Assembly: GCA_964638865.1 (NCBI GenBank)
Contig: CAZXBG010000068.1
Span: 1 to 20,752, forward strand
Direction of reading: 5' to 3'
From: UBA7236 sp964638865
GTDB taxonomy: Bacteria; Bacteroidota; Bacteroidia; Chitinophagales; BACL12
Length of the DNA: 20,752 nucleotides
The position numbers were made by a program, and so were the translations under genes. The notes under the pieces were generated by a model that was not told where the DNA came from, made no database searches, and saw only the letters and a list, made by a program, of their open reading frames with translations. Below, piece after piece: positions 13,786 through 20,730 of the stretch (position 1 is its first letter; every line of letters begins with the position of its first letter).

Positions 13786-14784
13786 ATGGCGACAGCAAAA
13801 GAGATCAGAAAATTATTTAACCAATTCAACAAATTAAAAGTTGCCGTGGTTGGAGATTGTATGGTTGATAAATATGTATATGGCAATGTAGATCGTATTT
13901 CTCCAGAGGCTCCTGTTCCTGTTCTTTCAATAAATAATTCTATTGCACGATCAGGTGGTGCGGCTAATGTTGCAATGAATTTACATGCGCTTGGTGCTGC
14001 TCCTGTTTTATTTTCTGTTATCGGAGCTGATGTGGAAGGTGATAAACTGCTTGAAATTTTAAAGGATACTCGCATTAAAACAAATTATATCTTTCGTTCG
14101 GCAAGCAGAATAACGACTTCGAAAACGCGTATCATTTCCAAAAATCATCAAATGATGCGAATAGATCATGAGATGACGGAAAACTTGGATGCAGCCATGG
14201 AAAAAAAAGTATTGAACGCTTTAACTTCCTTTCTGAAAAAGGAAAAACCCGACGTTTTAATATTTGAGGATTATGATAAAGGAATGTTATCTGCAAATTT
14301 TATTATGGCTGTTATAGAAATATGTAATGTAAATAATATTCCTGTTGCGGTAGATCCAAAAAAGAAAAATTTCTTTGCTTATCAAAATTGCACTTTGTTT
14401 AAACCGAATTTAAGGGAGATTAAAGAAAGTTTAAATATTAATATTGACGCCGGTGATTTAGGAAGTTTAAATATAGCTGCCGATATTTTACAAAAACAAT
14501 TAAAAAACAATTCCACCATGATCACACTCGGGGAACATGGAATTTTTATTAAAACCGGGAAAAAATTCTTCAAAAAAGATGCCTATTTGCGCAATGTTGC
14601 AGATGTTTCCGGGGCAGGTGATACGGTTATAAGTATAGCTGCACTTTGTCTTGCAGTTAATGCTGATGCACAACTCACAGCAGGCATAGCAAATATTGCG
14701 GGCGGATTGGTTTGTGAATCTTCCGGGGTTGTGCCGGTGGATAAGAAACAGTTATTACAAGAATGTTTATCGTTATTGTGTTGA
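13786..14784 (+). CDS. rfaE1: D-glycero-D-manno-heptose-7-phosphate kinase (RfaE domain I)
   Basis: A 332-residue PfkB-family sugar kinase matching the kinase half of HldE, which phosphorylates heptose 7-phosphate for LPS inner-core ADP-heptose synthesis. Diagnostic stretches: VVGDCMVDKYVYGNVDRISP (about 22-41), EAPVPVL, GGAANVAMNLHALGA (sugar-binding GG motif), KNHQMMRIDHE, VDPKKKNF, and VSGAGDTVIS, the C-terminal PfkB signature with the catalytic Asp. No cytidylyltransferase domain follows, so the protein is the single-domain HldA/RfaE1 form and needs a separate partner for the next step; none is in the window. It lies 12 nt after the aminotransferase and is probably co-transcribed. The same protein could phosphorylate another sugar, but the GNVDRISPEAPVP stretch favours heptose. 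Confidence 0.88.
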   Translation: MATAKEIRKLFNQFNKLKVAVVGDCMVDKYVYGNVDRISPEAPVPVLSINNSIARSGGAANVAMNLHALGAAPVLFSVIGADVEGDKLLEILKDTRIKTNYIFRSASRITTSKTRIISKNHQMMRIDHEMTENLDAAMEKKVLNALTSFLKKEKPDVLIFEDYDKGMLSANFIMAVIEICNVNNIPVAVDPKKKNFFAYQNCTLFKPNLREIKESLNINIDAGDLGSLNIAADILQKQLKNNSTMITLGEHGIFIKTGKKFFKKDAYLRNVADVSGAGDTVISIAALCLAVNADAQLTAGIANIAGGLVCESSGVVPVDKKQLLQECLSLLC

Positions 14785-14836
14785 AGCAACTTCGTTAATG
14801 AACCTTTCATATAGCAAACTGCAAAAACCTTTGATA

Positions 14837-14888
14837 ATTAATTTCCCCCTTCCCTCAGACCTCACAGGTTTCTTAAACCTGAGAGGTC
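14837..14888. repeat. Dispersed palindromic repeat, copy 1
   Basis: A 34-bp block (14837-14870) is identical to 17939-17972. Its second half starts a hairpin: GACCTCACAGGTTT (14858-14871), three bases, AAACCTGAGAGGTC (14875-14888), one mismatch in 14 pairs. A C-rich lead TTCCCCCTTCCCTCA precedes it. It lies soon after the heptose kinase, where it could stop transcription or protect mRNA ends. Confidence 0.85.
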
Positions 14889-15040
14889 GAGGCCGTTTTC
14901 ATTTGATAATTTGACATTGGTAATTCTTCTTTTTTTAACGATTCGACATTGAACATGCCATTTTCAATCAAATGCACTAATTGGCATTGCAAGAACCACT
15001 CAAAGTAACTGTTTTGCGCCCTAAAATGATTAATGATCTT

Positions 15041-15244
15041 TTAAAGGATAATTATTACTGAAAAAACTAGAATTGCAGGCAACAGGCCAACCTTGCAGTA
15101 AAACATTGCATCACCTGCAGCAGAGCCTAAAGCAATTATTAATGCAACTTTAAAAACACCTTGCATAGCTGCCCTCTTGCCAATAAGCCTAAGCTGACAA
15201 GCATTACAGTGAAAATGATTGGGACACTTAACTGCGTTTAATCC
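15041..15244 (-). other. Possible small membrane protein or remnant
   Basis: An open minus-strand frame of 67 codons with no ATG before codon 27 (ATG at 15164-15166). It encodes a Cys-rich start, KCPNHFHCNACQLRLIGKRA, and two hydrophobic stretches (VFKVALIIALGSAAG and LLPAILVFSVIIIL). The Cys/His spacing and hydrophobicity look more protein-like than chance, but no family is recognised and no normal start is available. It may be the tail of a decayed membrane protein. Confidence 0.25.
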
Positions 15245-15335
15245 TTATTTGTTGATTTTTTCTTTGCTGCTCGGTCAAAACGAAGCAGCATGAAGTTTTA
15301 TTGGGAAGCTGGCTATTAATGCGTTACTGATTATA

Positions 15336-16436
15336 CTACCTTGGAAGTTGCATACTCCAACAATGAAGTCCTCCTCCGTTATGATTAGTTTCAACAGTAT
15401 TTATCTGATATATTTTTCTGTCAGGGAAAAATTGCTGCAATATTTGTTTTGCTTGTTCATCTTTTGCTTTTGATGCTTCTGGTTTTCCCTCTGTCCAATA
15501 TTTTGATTCAAAAACTGTTTCGTTGGTTATTAAAAAATTCATGTAACTACTTGATGGAACAAAGTGAACTGTGTCGCCAATGGAAAATTTTTTTTGCTCT
15601 GCAAGAATTCTCCAGAATAGAAAACTTATTTCCTCATTCATGTTGACCGTATCTAATGCAAAAGTCATATAATCGTTGTCAGGAACCGGCATCTTAATAA
15701 TCGTGAATGGTTTTCCATCCTGGTCGGTAGCATTTTTGAGGATTTCATAATTTATTTTCATCCGTTCCAAGGTGATTTTTTTTACAGGATCAATTGCTGC
15801 CTCTGCGGAATCTGGAAATGAAATTAATATAGTGGAATCATTTACAAAACGACAAAATTGGTCAACATGACCCAATACACCAACACCAAAATAGTTTTCT
15901 GTAATAAGCGTCGCCCATCCGAAAGGGTCTTCATCGGCACCTTCTTTTAACCAGATTATCTTTTTTGCATTTAAAACCTTTTTGAGTTCCAATTCCTGTT
16001 GATCTATAGTCATATCTGGATTGCGTTGCAGGTTAACTGATTCAACCTGTAGAATTGTACCTTTGCCGTTTGTTTCCACAGCGCCTCCTTCATTAACCAT
16101 TCGGGAAGAAATTACCGGATGAGGAAATTCTTTGTGAAGGGTTGTTATATATTTCACTCTCTTTTTTTTATCTTCCTCAATATAACCTTTAAACTCTTTC
16201 TCAAAATACCATCCATAAGAATTCCATTCAAAATTTACCAACTGTATATTTCCATTCCTGTTTTTCATAAAAAGCAATCCATCCCGTTCAGCAAAACTAA
16301 AACCCTCCGAAGAATGCATAAAAACAATGCTGTCAATATTTGCACCTGCAGCAGAAAGTTTTTTAATAAAAGTTGCCTTCATTGAATCAACAACAATACT
16401 GTAAACTTTTGTCGCTTTACTAAGTTGTGTTGCCAT
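15336..16436 (-). CDS. Agmatine deiminase family protein, N-terminus broken
   Basis: The open frame (366 codons) encodes most of a PPAD/agmatine-deiminase protein (PF04371), enzymes that hydrolyse a guanidino group with a Cys nucleophile. Visible: RDGLLF around Asp52 (a loose form of the RDxGP motif), NEGGAVETNGKGTIL with Glu116, GHVDQFCRFV with His190 and Asp192, and near the end NHNGGGLHCWSMQLP with catalytic Cys359. The true N-terminus continues upstream in frame for 51 codons, including YLPAEWENQSG, the PAEW start of the fold, but a stop codon interrupts it (see 16437-16589). Starting at this ATG would drop the first beta-strand. So the gene is either inactivated or expressed by an unusual start. 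The signal sequence would have made it a lipoprotein, an unusual location for this family. Confidence 0.75.
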   Translation of the reverse strand: MATQLSKATKVYSIVVDSMKATFIKKLSAAGANIDSIVFMHSSEGFSFAERDGLLFMKNRNGNIQLVNFEWNSYGWYFEKEFKGYIEEDKKKRVKYITTLHKEFPHPVISSRMVNEGGAVETNGKGTILQVESVNLQRNPDMTIDQQELELKKVLNAKKIIWLKEGADEDPFGWATLITENYFGVGVLGHVDQFCRFVNDSTILISFPDSAEAAIDPVKKITLERMKINYEILKNATDQDGKPFTIIKMPVPDNDYMTFALDTVNMNEEISFLFWRILAEQKKFSIGDTVHFVPSSSYMNFLITNETVFESKYWTEGKPEASKAKDEQAKQILQQFFPDRKIYQINTVETNHNGGGLHCWSMQLPR

Positions 16437-16589
16437 TTCAAAAGAGGCAGCATCATCAAGCCCACCAATAATAACTCCGGATTGATTTTCCCATTCAGCG
16501 GGAAGATAAAATTCACTTTCGTTTTCCTGGTTACATGAGTAGAAAATGGTTATGATTGTTTAATAAGATAATATTTTCTGTAATTTCAT
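16437..16589 (-). pseudogene. Interrupted lipoprotein leader of the deiminase gene
   Basis: From ATG at 16587-16589 the frame of the deiminase reads MKLQKILSY, TAA (16560-16562), TIITIFYSCNQENESEF, then YLPAEWENQSGVIIGG and on into the open frame. The leader has a basic start, a hydrophobic core and a lipobox-like FYSC, so it was a lipoprotein signal peptide. One stop codon, one substitution from a sense codon such as TTA, cuts it at codon 10. No ATG, GTG or TTG lies in frame between the stop and 16436. Confidence 0.75.
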
Positions 16590-16594
16590 AATTG

Positions 16595-16795
16595 TTATCT
16601 TTTTTTACGATTGTTTGATGTTTTTAATGTTCGTAAATCTGAGCCAAGACGCAGCAAGGTCACATCCGCTGCCCAAACTACTTCATATTGACTTTCTTTT
16701 GGAAAATCAAATTTTATTTTGAGGTTCCATAAAATATCTTCTACTTCCGTTTCCTGATAATTCAAATCAGCGTATTGGTGTGCTATTTCTTTCAA
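16595..16795 (-). CDS. Small hypothetical protein, second gene of a pair
   Basis: About 66 residues from a TTG at 16795. The frame stays open upstream to about 16850 without an ATG, adding INREKIETIKQIITQWYP, which reads like a natural helical beginning, so the real start is uncertain. The sequence has an acidic first half (YQETEVEDILWNLKIKF) and a basic tail (LKTSNNRKKR). No family recognised. It lies just behind the other small gene in a different frame, so the two may be translationally coupled. A toxin-antitoxin-like pair is possible but not shown. Confidence 0.45.
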   Translation of the reverse strand: MKEIAHQYADLNYQETEVEDILWNLKIKFDFPKESQYEVVWAADVTLLRLGSDLRTLKTSNNRKKR

Positions 16796-16845
16796 TGGAT
16801 ACCATTGAGTTATGATTTGTTTTATTGTCTCAATTTTTTCCCTAT

Positions 16846-17106
16846 TTATGGTCTTGATACATATTGCGACCTAGTGCTGCCATCATTCTTCAATCCATTT
16901 TGGCGACAAAACTGAATTAAATCATCGATATCCAATATCACTTCTCTAACGTTAAAACCTTCGCTTTCAAGGCTTACTTTTGTATTCATAAAAGATTTTC
17001 TCCATTCATCCCATGTATCATGAAGTTTCTCCTTATCATCAGCAGATTCCTTAAATCTATTCCAGTCTTCTTTTCTATAAGATGCTAAATTTATAACTGT
17101 CTTCAT
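16846..17106 (-). CDS. Small conserved-looking hypothetical protein
   Basis: An 86-residue soluble protein starting at ATG 17104-17106 (MKTVINLASYRKEDWNRF); a longer GTG start at 17142 would run into a palindrome and is rejected. It is helical and charged, with Trp-rich KLHDTWDEWRKSF, a strand EGFNVREVILDIDDLIQFC and an ending KNDGSTRSQYVS. I have a vague memory of similar short proteins in many bacteria but no name. A 24-bp palindrome lies 31 nt upstream and could be an operator. The next small gene follows directly in another frame. Function unknown. Confidence 0.55.
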   Translation of the reverse strand: MKTVINLASYRKEDWNRFKESADDKEKLHDTWDEWRKSFMNTKVSLESEGFNVREVILDIDDLIQFCRQNGLKNDGSTRSQYVSRP

Positions 17107-17137
17107 AGTTTCGATTGTTTTAGCATGGTATATAATG

Positions 17138-17161
17138 CACACCCGATACGTATCGAGTGTG
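17138..17161. promoter_or_regulatory. 24-bp palindrome upstream of the small gene pair
   Basis: CACACCCGATAC (17138-17149) and GTATCGAGTGTG (17150-17161) form an uninterrupted inverted repeat with one mismatch, centred on CGATACGTATCG. It lies 31 nt upstream of the start at 17106. With no loop and no T run it suits a protein-binding operator better than a terminator. Confidence 0.55.
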
Positions 17162-17242
17162 GGAAAACTCCTCCATTAAAACCATCACCAAAACTACTAA
17201 ATAAATATATAAAGGCATACTACCTTTCGAAAAAAATGGTGT

Positions 17243-17422
17243 ATGGATTTTATTACCCCTCAAAATCGCAAGCAGATTGCGTTTAGCAGCCTGGATGATA
17301 AAATAACTGCCGACAACGCGGAGCGTTTTGTGGCTGGATTTTTTGTAGAGTTGGAGATGGATAAAATAGATAATATAGTTGCTATATTAAAAAGGCAACC
17401 CGTAAGTGACAAATTTAATTGA
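17243..17422 (+). pseudogene. IS1182-type transposase N-terminal remnant
   Basis: A 59-codon frame, MDFITPQNRKQIAFSSLDD, KITADNAERFVAGFFVELEM, matches the start of IS1182-type transposases as I recall them (FITPxxRxQxxFxSLED, then DNPVRFIDAFVxxLDL). The rest of the transposase, including its DDE domain, is missing, and no inverted repeats are seen. It is an old remnant. Confidence 0.6.
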
Positions 17423-17652
17423 ATGCAATCGATTGCAAATAAATTTTACCAATATGTAACATGTTAAAACTTAAACAAATATTTAATTTTTTTTATCAGG
17501 AAGCATTTTTAGTCAATTAGACCAAATGCAATTTATAAAATAAGTTAGCCTAAAAAATATTAGCAACTCCTGAAACGCATTAAATAAGACACAGTTTTAG
17601 ATGTTTTTGTTTTTTTGTGGAGAATGATAAATGTTTTTCATTACAACAGCAT
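17423..17652. other. Non-coding AT-rich stretch
   Basis: About 230 bp of very AT-rich sequence between the transposase remnant and a small minus-strand fragment. No gene, repeat or promoter recognised. Confidence 0.4.
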
Positions 17653-17766
17653 TTATGCACTGGGTTTTACGGTGGTTTCGGTTTGGCGTTTTTTGAAATA
17701 AGCTAATATTTCTTCTTTTGTCATCTTGGATAGCTTTTCGCTTAATTTATCCCGGTGTTGTCGCAT
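17653..17766 (-). other. Short protein fragment, possible antitoxin-like remnant
   Basis: The minus-strand frame reads KFDAVKFMRQHRDKLSEKLS, KMTKEEILAYFKKRQTETT and ends KPSA. The first in-frame ATG is at 17764-17766; the KFDAVKF start lies before it and follows a TGA, so the 5' end looks lost. The KFDAVKxMRxxRDKLS pattern resembles short Bacteroidota and cyanobacterial proteins often found as antitoxins. Low confidence. Confidence 0.35.
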
Positions 17767-17913
17767 AAATTTTACTGCGTCAAATTTGGTTGACTGTCAA
17801 CCGGAAATGAATTTTGATGCTAAAGTAAATTCCACTTTAATAAAAACAGAAGATAATGGATTGTAGCTGCTCCCCAGAAACTGAACTTGACCCTACATTT
17901 GGGCTATTCCAAT

Positions 17914-17941
17914 CTCCATTCACAACTCACCATTCTCCATT
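17914..17941. repeat. Heptanucleotide tandem tract, four units
   Basis: CTCCATT, CACAACT, CACCATT, CTCCATT in exact 7-base register, running into copy 2 of the hairpin repeat. Confidence 0.55.
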
Positions 17942-17991
17942 AATTTCCCCCTTCCCTCAGACCTCACAGGTTAAAAAAAACCTGGTAGGTC
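17939..17991. repeat. Dispersed palindromic repeat, copy 2
   Basis: The first 34 bp (17939-17972) are identical to 14837-14870. The hairpin is GACCTCACAGGTT (17960-17972), six A, AACCTGGTAGGTC (17979-17991), with two mismatched positions. It lies about 140 bp from the end of the ABC permease gene. Confidence 0.85.
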
Positions 17992-18056
17992 GAAGGAGAA
18001 TGTATTTGTTAATTTATTAATCGGGTAATTTTATAATTGAATAGTGCCCGGCTGTT

Positions 18057-18109
18057 CATTGGTACATTTACACATTGGTACATTTACACATTGGTACATT
18101 GGTACATTT
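18057..18109. repeat. Octanucleotide tandem repeat
   Basis: Alternating 8-base units CATTGGTA and CATTTACA: A B A B A A then CATTT. The 16-bp pair is repeated twice exactly. It lies about 20 bp after the end of the ABC permease gene. Confidence 0.85.
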
Positions 18110-18130
18110 CACCACTCGGCTGTTCCATTC

Positions 18131-19399
18131 CTACTTCGATCTTATCGCTTCCACCGGATCCATCTTCGATGCAGTAATTGCCGGAATTATTCCTGCAATT
18201 ACGCCAATTGCAACTGCGATACTTGTTCCGATCAATGCATTTTTCAGAGATAATAAAAAACCAAAGTCGGTGGCTTTATCCGCCATAAACATTACGAACC
18301 AGACCAGAATTAATCCGACCACACAACCGATAAGAGATAAAATAATTGCTTCAATTAAAAATTCGGTGAGTATGAGATAATTTTTAGCGCCCAGTGCTTT
18401 TTTTATGCCGATAATATTAGTGCGTTCTTTCACACTAACGAACATAATATTTGCAATTCCGAATCCGCCTACAAGAATACTAAAGCCACCTATAATTAAA
18501 CCTACAATATTTAATACTGCAAACATGTCGTCCAATGCATCTGCTGCGAGTGTAACTTCATTCACAGCAAAATCACTTTCTTCCAACGGATGTAAATTTC
18601 TTGCACTGCGCATAATGGGATAAATTTCATCTTTAATTTCATCAGCCGTTACCCCTTCCTTCGGTTTTACTTCAATTACAGGATCTATAAATCCGCTATT
18701 CATATCCACTACCCTTCTTATATAATTGAAGGGCATTAAAATGGTATTATCATTCGAAATATCAATAATGCTTGATCCTTCCTTTTCCAACACCCCAATT
18801 ACCTTCATTTTATATTGTCGGTCAATTTCGCGCAACCAAATATATTTTCCAACGGGACTAATATTTGGCGGAAATAATTTTTCTGCAACTTCAAATCCTA
18901 AAATAACTACCTCTGATCCTCCAACGGATTCATTCGGTACAAAATATCTGCCGTCTTTAAAATTGAGACTATAAATTTTATCGTATTGTTCAGTTACACC
19001 ACTAACCTGCACATTTTGTAAGGTATTATGCTGATATTTTACTTCATCCAGATTTAACCAAACTTCCACACAAACCGCTTCAGCACCTTCCAGTTTATCG
19101 TCAAGCATTTTATATTCAGCATATTTCATAGAAGGACGCTTCACATAATCCCACCATGCATATTCCTCATTACTGAATTGCCAAGGCCATTTTTGGATGT
19201 AGATCATATTAGTTCCCAACTTATCCAACCCACTTTCCATATTTCTTTTGAGGGAGTCAACCGCACTTAAAACAGCGATTATGCAGAAAATTCCGATCGA
19301 CACACCAAGCAGGGAAAGGAAGGTTCGCAGCTTATTATTCTTCAATTCCTGGAATACAAGTGAGCAGGTTTCTGATATCGTTCTGAGTAAGGCTATCAT
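18131..19399 (-). CDS. MacB/FtsX-type ABC transporter permease
   Basis: A 422-residue inner-membrane permease with four transmembrane helices in the type VII ABC layout. Helix 1 (about 25-47) follows the amphipathic LVFQELKNNKLRTFLSLLGV start, with GVSIGIFCIIAVLSAVDS. A periplasmic MacB_PCD domain fills about 50-285. The C-terminal FtsX domain has three helices beginning FAVLNIVGLIIGGFSILVGG, the cytosolic coupling segment VKERTNIIGIKKALGA, and the ending PAITASKMDPVEAIRS, all standard for the family. Such permeases work with a separate ATPase in export of macrolides, peptides or lipoproteins by a mechanical pull; no ATPase gene is in the window. It is divergent from queA. Substrate unknown. 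Confidence 0.92.
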   Translation of the reverse strand: MIALLRTISETCSLVFQELKNNKLRTFLSLLGVSIGIFCIIAVLSAVDSLKRNMESGLDKLGTNMIYIQKWPWQFSNEEYAWWDYVKRPSMKYAEYKMLDDKLEGAEAVCVEVWLNLDEVKYQHNTLQNVQVSGVTEQYDKIYSLNFKDGRYFVPNESVGGSEVVILGFEVAEKLFPPNISPVGKYIWLREIDRQYKMKVIGVLEKEGSSIIDISNDNTILMPFNYIRRVVDMNSGFIDPVIEVKPKEGVTADEIKDEIYPIMRSARNLHPLEESDFAVNEVTLAADALDDMFAVLNIVGLIIGGFSILVGGFGIANIMFVSVKERTNIIGIKKALGAKNYLILTEFLIEAIILSLIGCVVGLILVWFVMFMADKATDFGFLLSLKNALIGTSIAVAIGVIAGIIPAITASKMDPVEAIRSK

Positions 19400-19406
19400 A
19401 TTTGCA

Positions 19407-19415
19407 TCAAAGATA
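19407..19415 (-). promoter_or_regulatory. -7 element of the ABC permease gene
   Basis: Minus-strand TATCTTTGA matches TAnnTTTG and ends 7 nt before the ATG at 19399. A normal start site would fall at or right beside the start codon. Confidence 0.5.
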
Positions 19416-19450
19416 TTCTATAGTTTGCATTGATTTCGTTATAATATCGT

Positions 19451-19459
19451 TAATTTTGC
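19451..19459 (+). promoter_or_regulatory. -7 element of queA
   Basis: TAATTTTGC is an exact TAnnTTTG match, 51 nt before the queA start codon. It diverges from the ABC permease promoter 40 bp away. Confidence 0.55.
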
Positions 19460-19510
19460 GCCCGCGTTACAGAAGTTCTGTGATGCATAAAATTAAAACC
19501 CGTAAGTTTT

Positions 19511-20563
19511 ATGAAGTTATCAAAATTCAATTTCGAACTCCCCAAAGACATTATTGCACAGCACCCTACAGCCGCCCGCGACGATTCGAAAATGATGGTG
19601 GTTCACCGAAAAACAGGTAAGATCGTCCACAAAAAATTTAAAGATATTCTAGAGTATTTTACAGAGCACGATGTAATGGTACTAAATAACACAAAGGTAT
19701 TTCCTGCGCGTTTGTATGGTCGCAAGGAAAAGACCGGTGCTAAAATTGAAGTATTTATGTTGCGCGAATTAAATCGCGAAATGCATTTATGGGATGTTTT
19801 GGTTGACCCGGCAAGAAAAATTCGCGTTGGAAATAAATTGTATTTCGGTGATGATGATATGTTAGTTGCTGAAGTTGTTGACAATACCACTTCGCGAGGA
19901 AGAACCATACGTTTTTTACATGATGGGTCCGCGGAGGAATTAAGACGTATTCTCGATATTATGGGAGAAACACCGCTTCCAAAATATATCAAACGCAAAC
20001 CGGATGAGGAGGATAAGGAACGTTATCAAACCGTATTTGCAAAACATGAAGGTGCTGTAGCCGCGCCTACTGCAGGTATGCATTTCAGCCGTGAATTATT
20101 AAAGCGACTCGAAATTAAAGGAGTAAATTTTGCAGAATTGACTTTACACGTTGGATTAGGAACTTTCAGAAGTATTGATGTAGAAGACCTATCAAAACAT
20201 AAAATGGATGCGGAATATTTTAAAGTAGATAAAAGCTGCTGCGATATTGTAAATAAAGGTTTGGAAGAAAATCGCAGAATATGTGCAATCGGAACTACAA
20301 CAATGAGAGCTTGTGAAAGCGCTGTTTCCGCATCAGGGAAACTAAAACCGGAGGAAGGATGGACCAATTTGTTCATTCATCCACCATATGACTTTACGAT
20401 CTGTAACACAATGGTTACGAATTTCCATTTACCTAAAACTAGCCTTGTAATCATGGTTGCAGCCTTTATGGGTTACGATCTAACTATGGAAGCGTATAAA
20501 GTTGCCATGAAAGAAAAATATCGGTTCTTTTCTTATGGGGATGCGATGTTGATTGTGGATTGA
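19511..20563 (+). CDS. queA: S-adenosylmethionine:tRNA ribosyltransferase-isomerase
   Basis: A 350-residue cytosolic enzyme that transfers and isomerises the ribosyl part of S-adenosylmethionine onto preQ1 in tRNA to make epoxyqueuosine. It is full length. Recognisable family stretches: FELPKDIIAQHPTAARD at the start, VLNNTKVFPARLYGRKE, GETPLPKYIKR, ERYQTVFAKHEGAVAAPTAG followed by MHFS, LHVGLGTFRSI, IGTTTMRACESA, TNLFIHPPYDF, and TNFHLPKTSLVIMVAAFMG near the C-terminus, ending YGDAMLIV. It has its own promoter at 19451-19459 and appears to be transcribed alone. No other queuosine gene is in the window. Confidence 0.97.
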   Translation: MKLSKFNFELPKDIIAQHPTAARDDSKMMVVHRKTGKIVHKKFKDILEYFTEHDVMVLNNTKVFPARLYGRKEKTGAKIEVFMLRELNREMHLWDVLVDPARKIRVGNKLYFGDDDMLVAEVVDNTTSRGRTIRFLHDGSAEELRRILDIMGETPLPKYIKRKPDEEDKERYQTVFAKHEGAVAAPTAGMHFSRELLKRLEIKGVNFAELTLHVGLGTFRSIDVEDLSKHKMDAEYFKVDKSCCDIVNKGLEENRRICAIGTTTMRACESAVSASGKLKPEEGWTNLFIHPPYDFTICNTMVTNFHLPKTSLVIMVAAFMGYDLTMEAYKVAMKEKYRFFSYGDAMLIVD

Positions 20564-20573
20564 GGGGGCAATT

Positions 20574-20596
20574 GGTAGCGGGTAGCGGGTATCGGG
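20574..20596. repeat. Heptanucleotide tandem repeat GGTAGCG
   Basis: GGTAGCG, GGTAGCG, GGTATCG, GG: three 7-base units just after queA. A related string, CGCTACCCGAT, occurs inverted in the first 45 bases of the window. Confidence 0.7.
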
Positions 20597-20646
20597 ATGC
20601 CTTCTAAGCCGAGTGTTTTACTTAGACCAATGATACTTGACTTTTT

Positions 20647-20667
20647 GGTGAGTGGTGAATTGTGAGT
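20647..20667. repeat. Degenerate heptanucleotide tract
   Basis: GGTGAGT, GGTGAAT, TGTGAGT in 7-base register. It resembles the inverse of the 17914-17941 tract (AATGGTG, AGTTGTG). Confidence 0.5.
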
Positions 20668-20702
20668 ATGCTCCGAATGAAGATTTAGGTAACATTTATG
20701 CG

Positions 20703-20730
20703 ATGAGTAATGAGTAATGAGTAATGAGTT
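20703..20730. repeat. Heptanucleotide tandem repeat ATGAGTA
   Basis: Three exact ATGAGTA units followed by ATGAGTT, four units in 7-base register. Confidence 0.8.

Larger units (their letters stand above)
14785..15335. other. Gene-poor stretch with a hairpin repeat
   Basis: About 550 bp. It holds the first copy of the dispersed hairpin repeat (14837-14888) and a possible protein remnant on the minus strand (15041-15244). I see no promoter or conserved gene in the rest. Confidence 0.5.

Noticed and set aside
14837..17991. CRISPR array from the two identical 34-bp blocks
   Set aside because: The copies are 3.1 kb apart with genes between them, and there are no regular spacers or cas genes.
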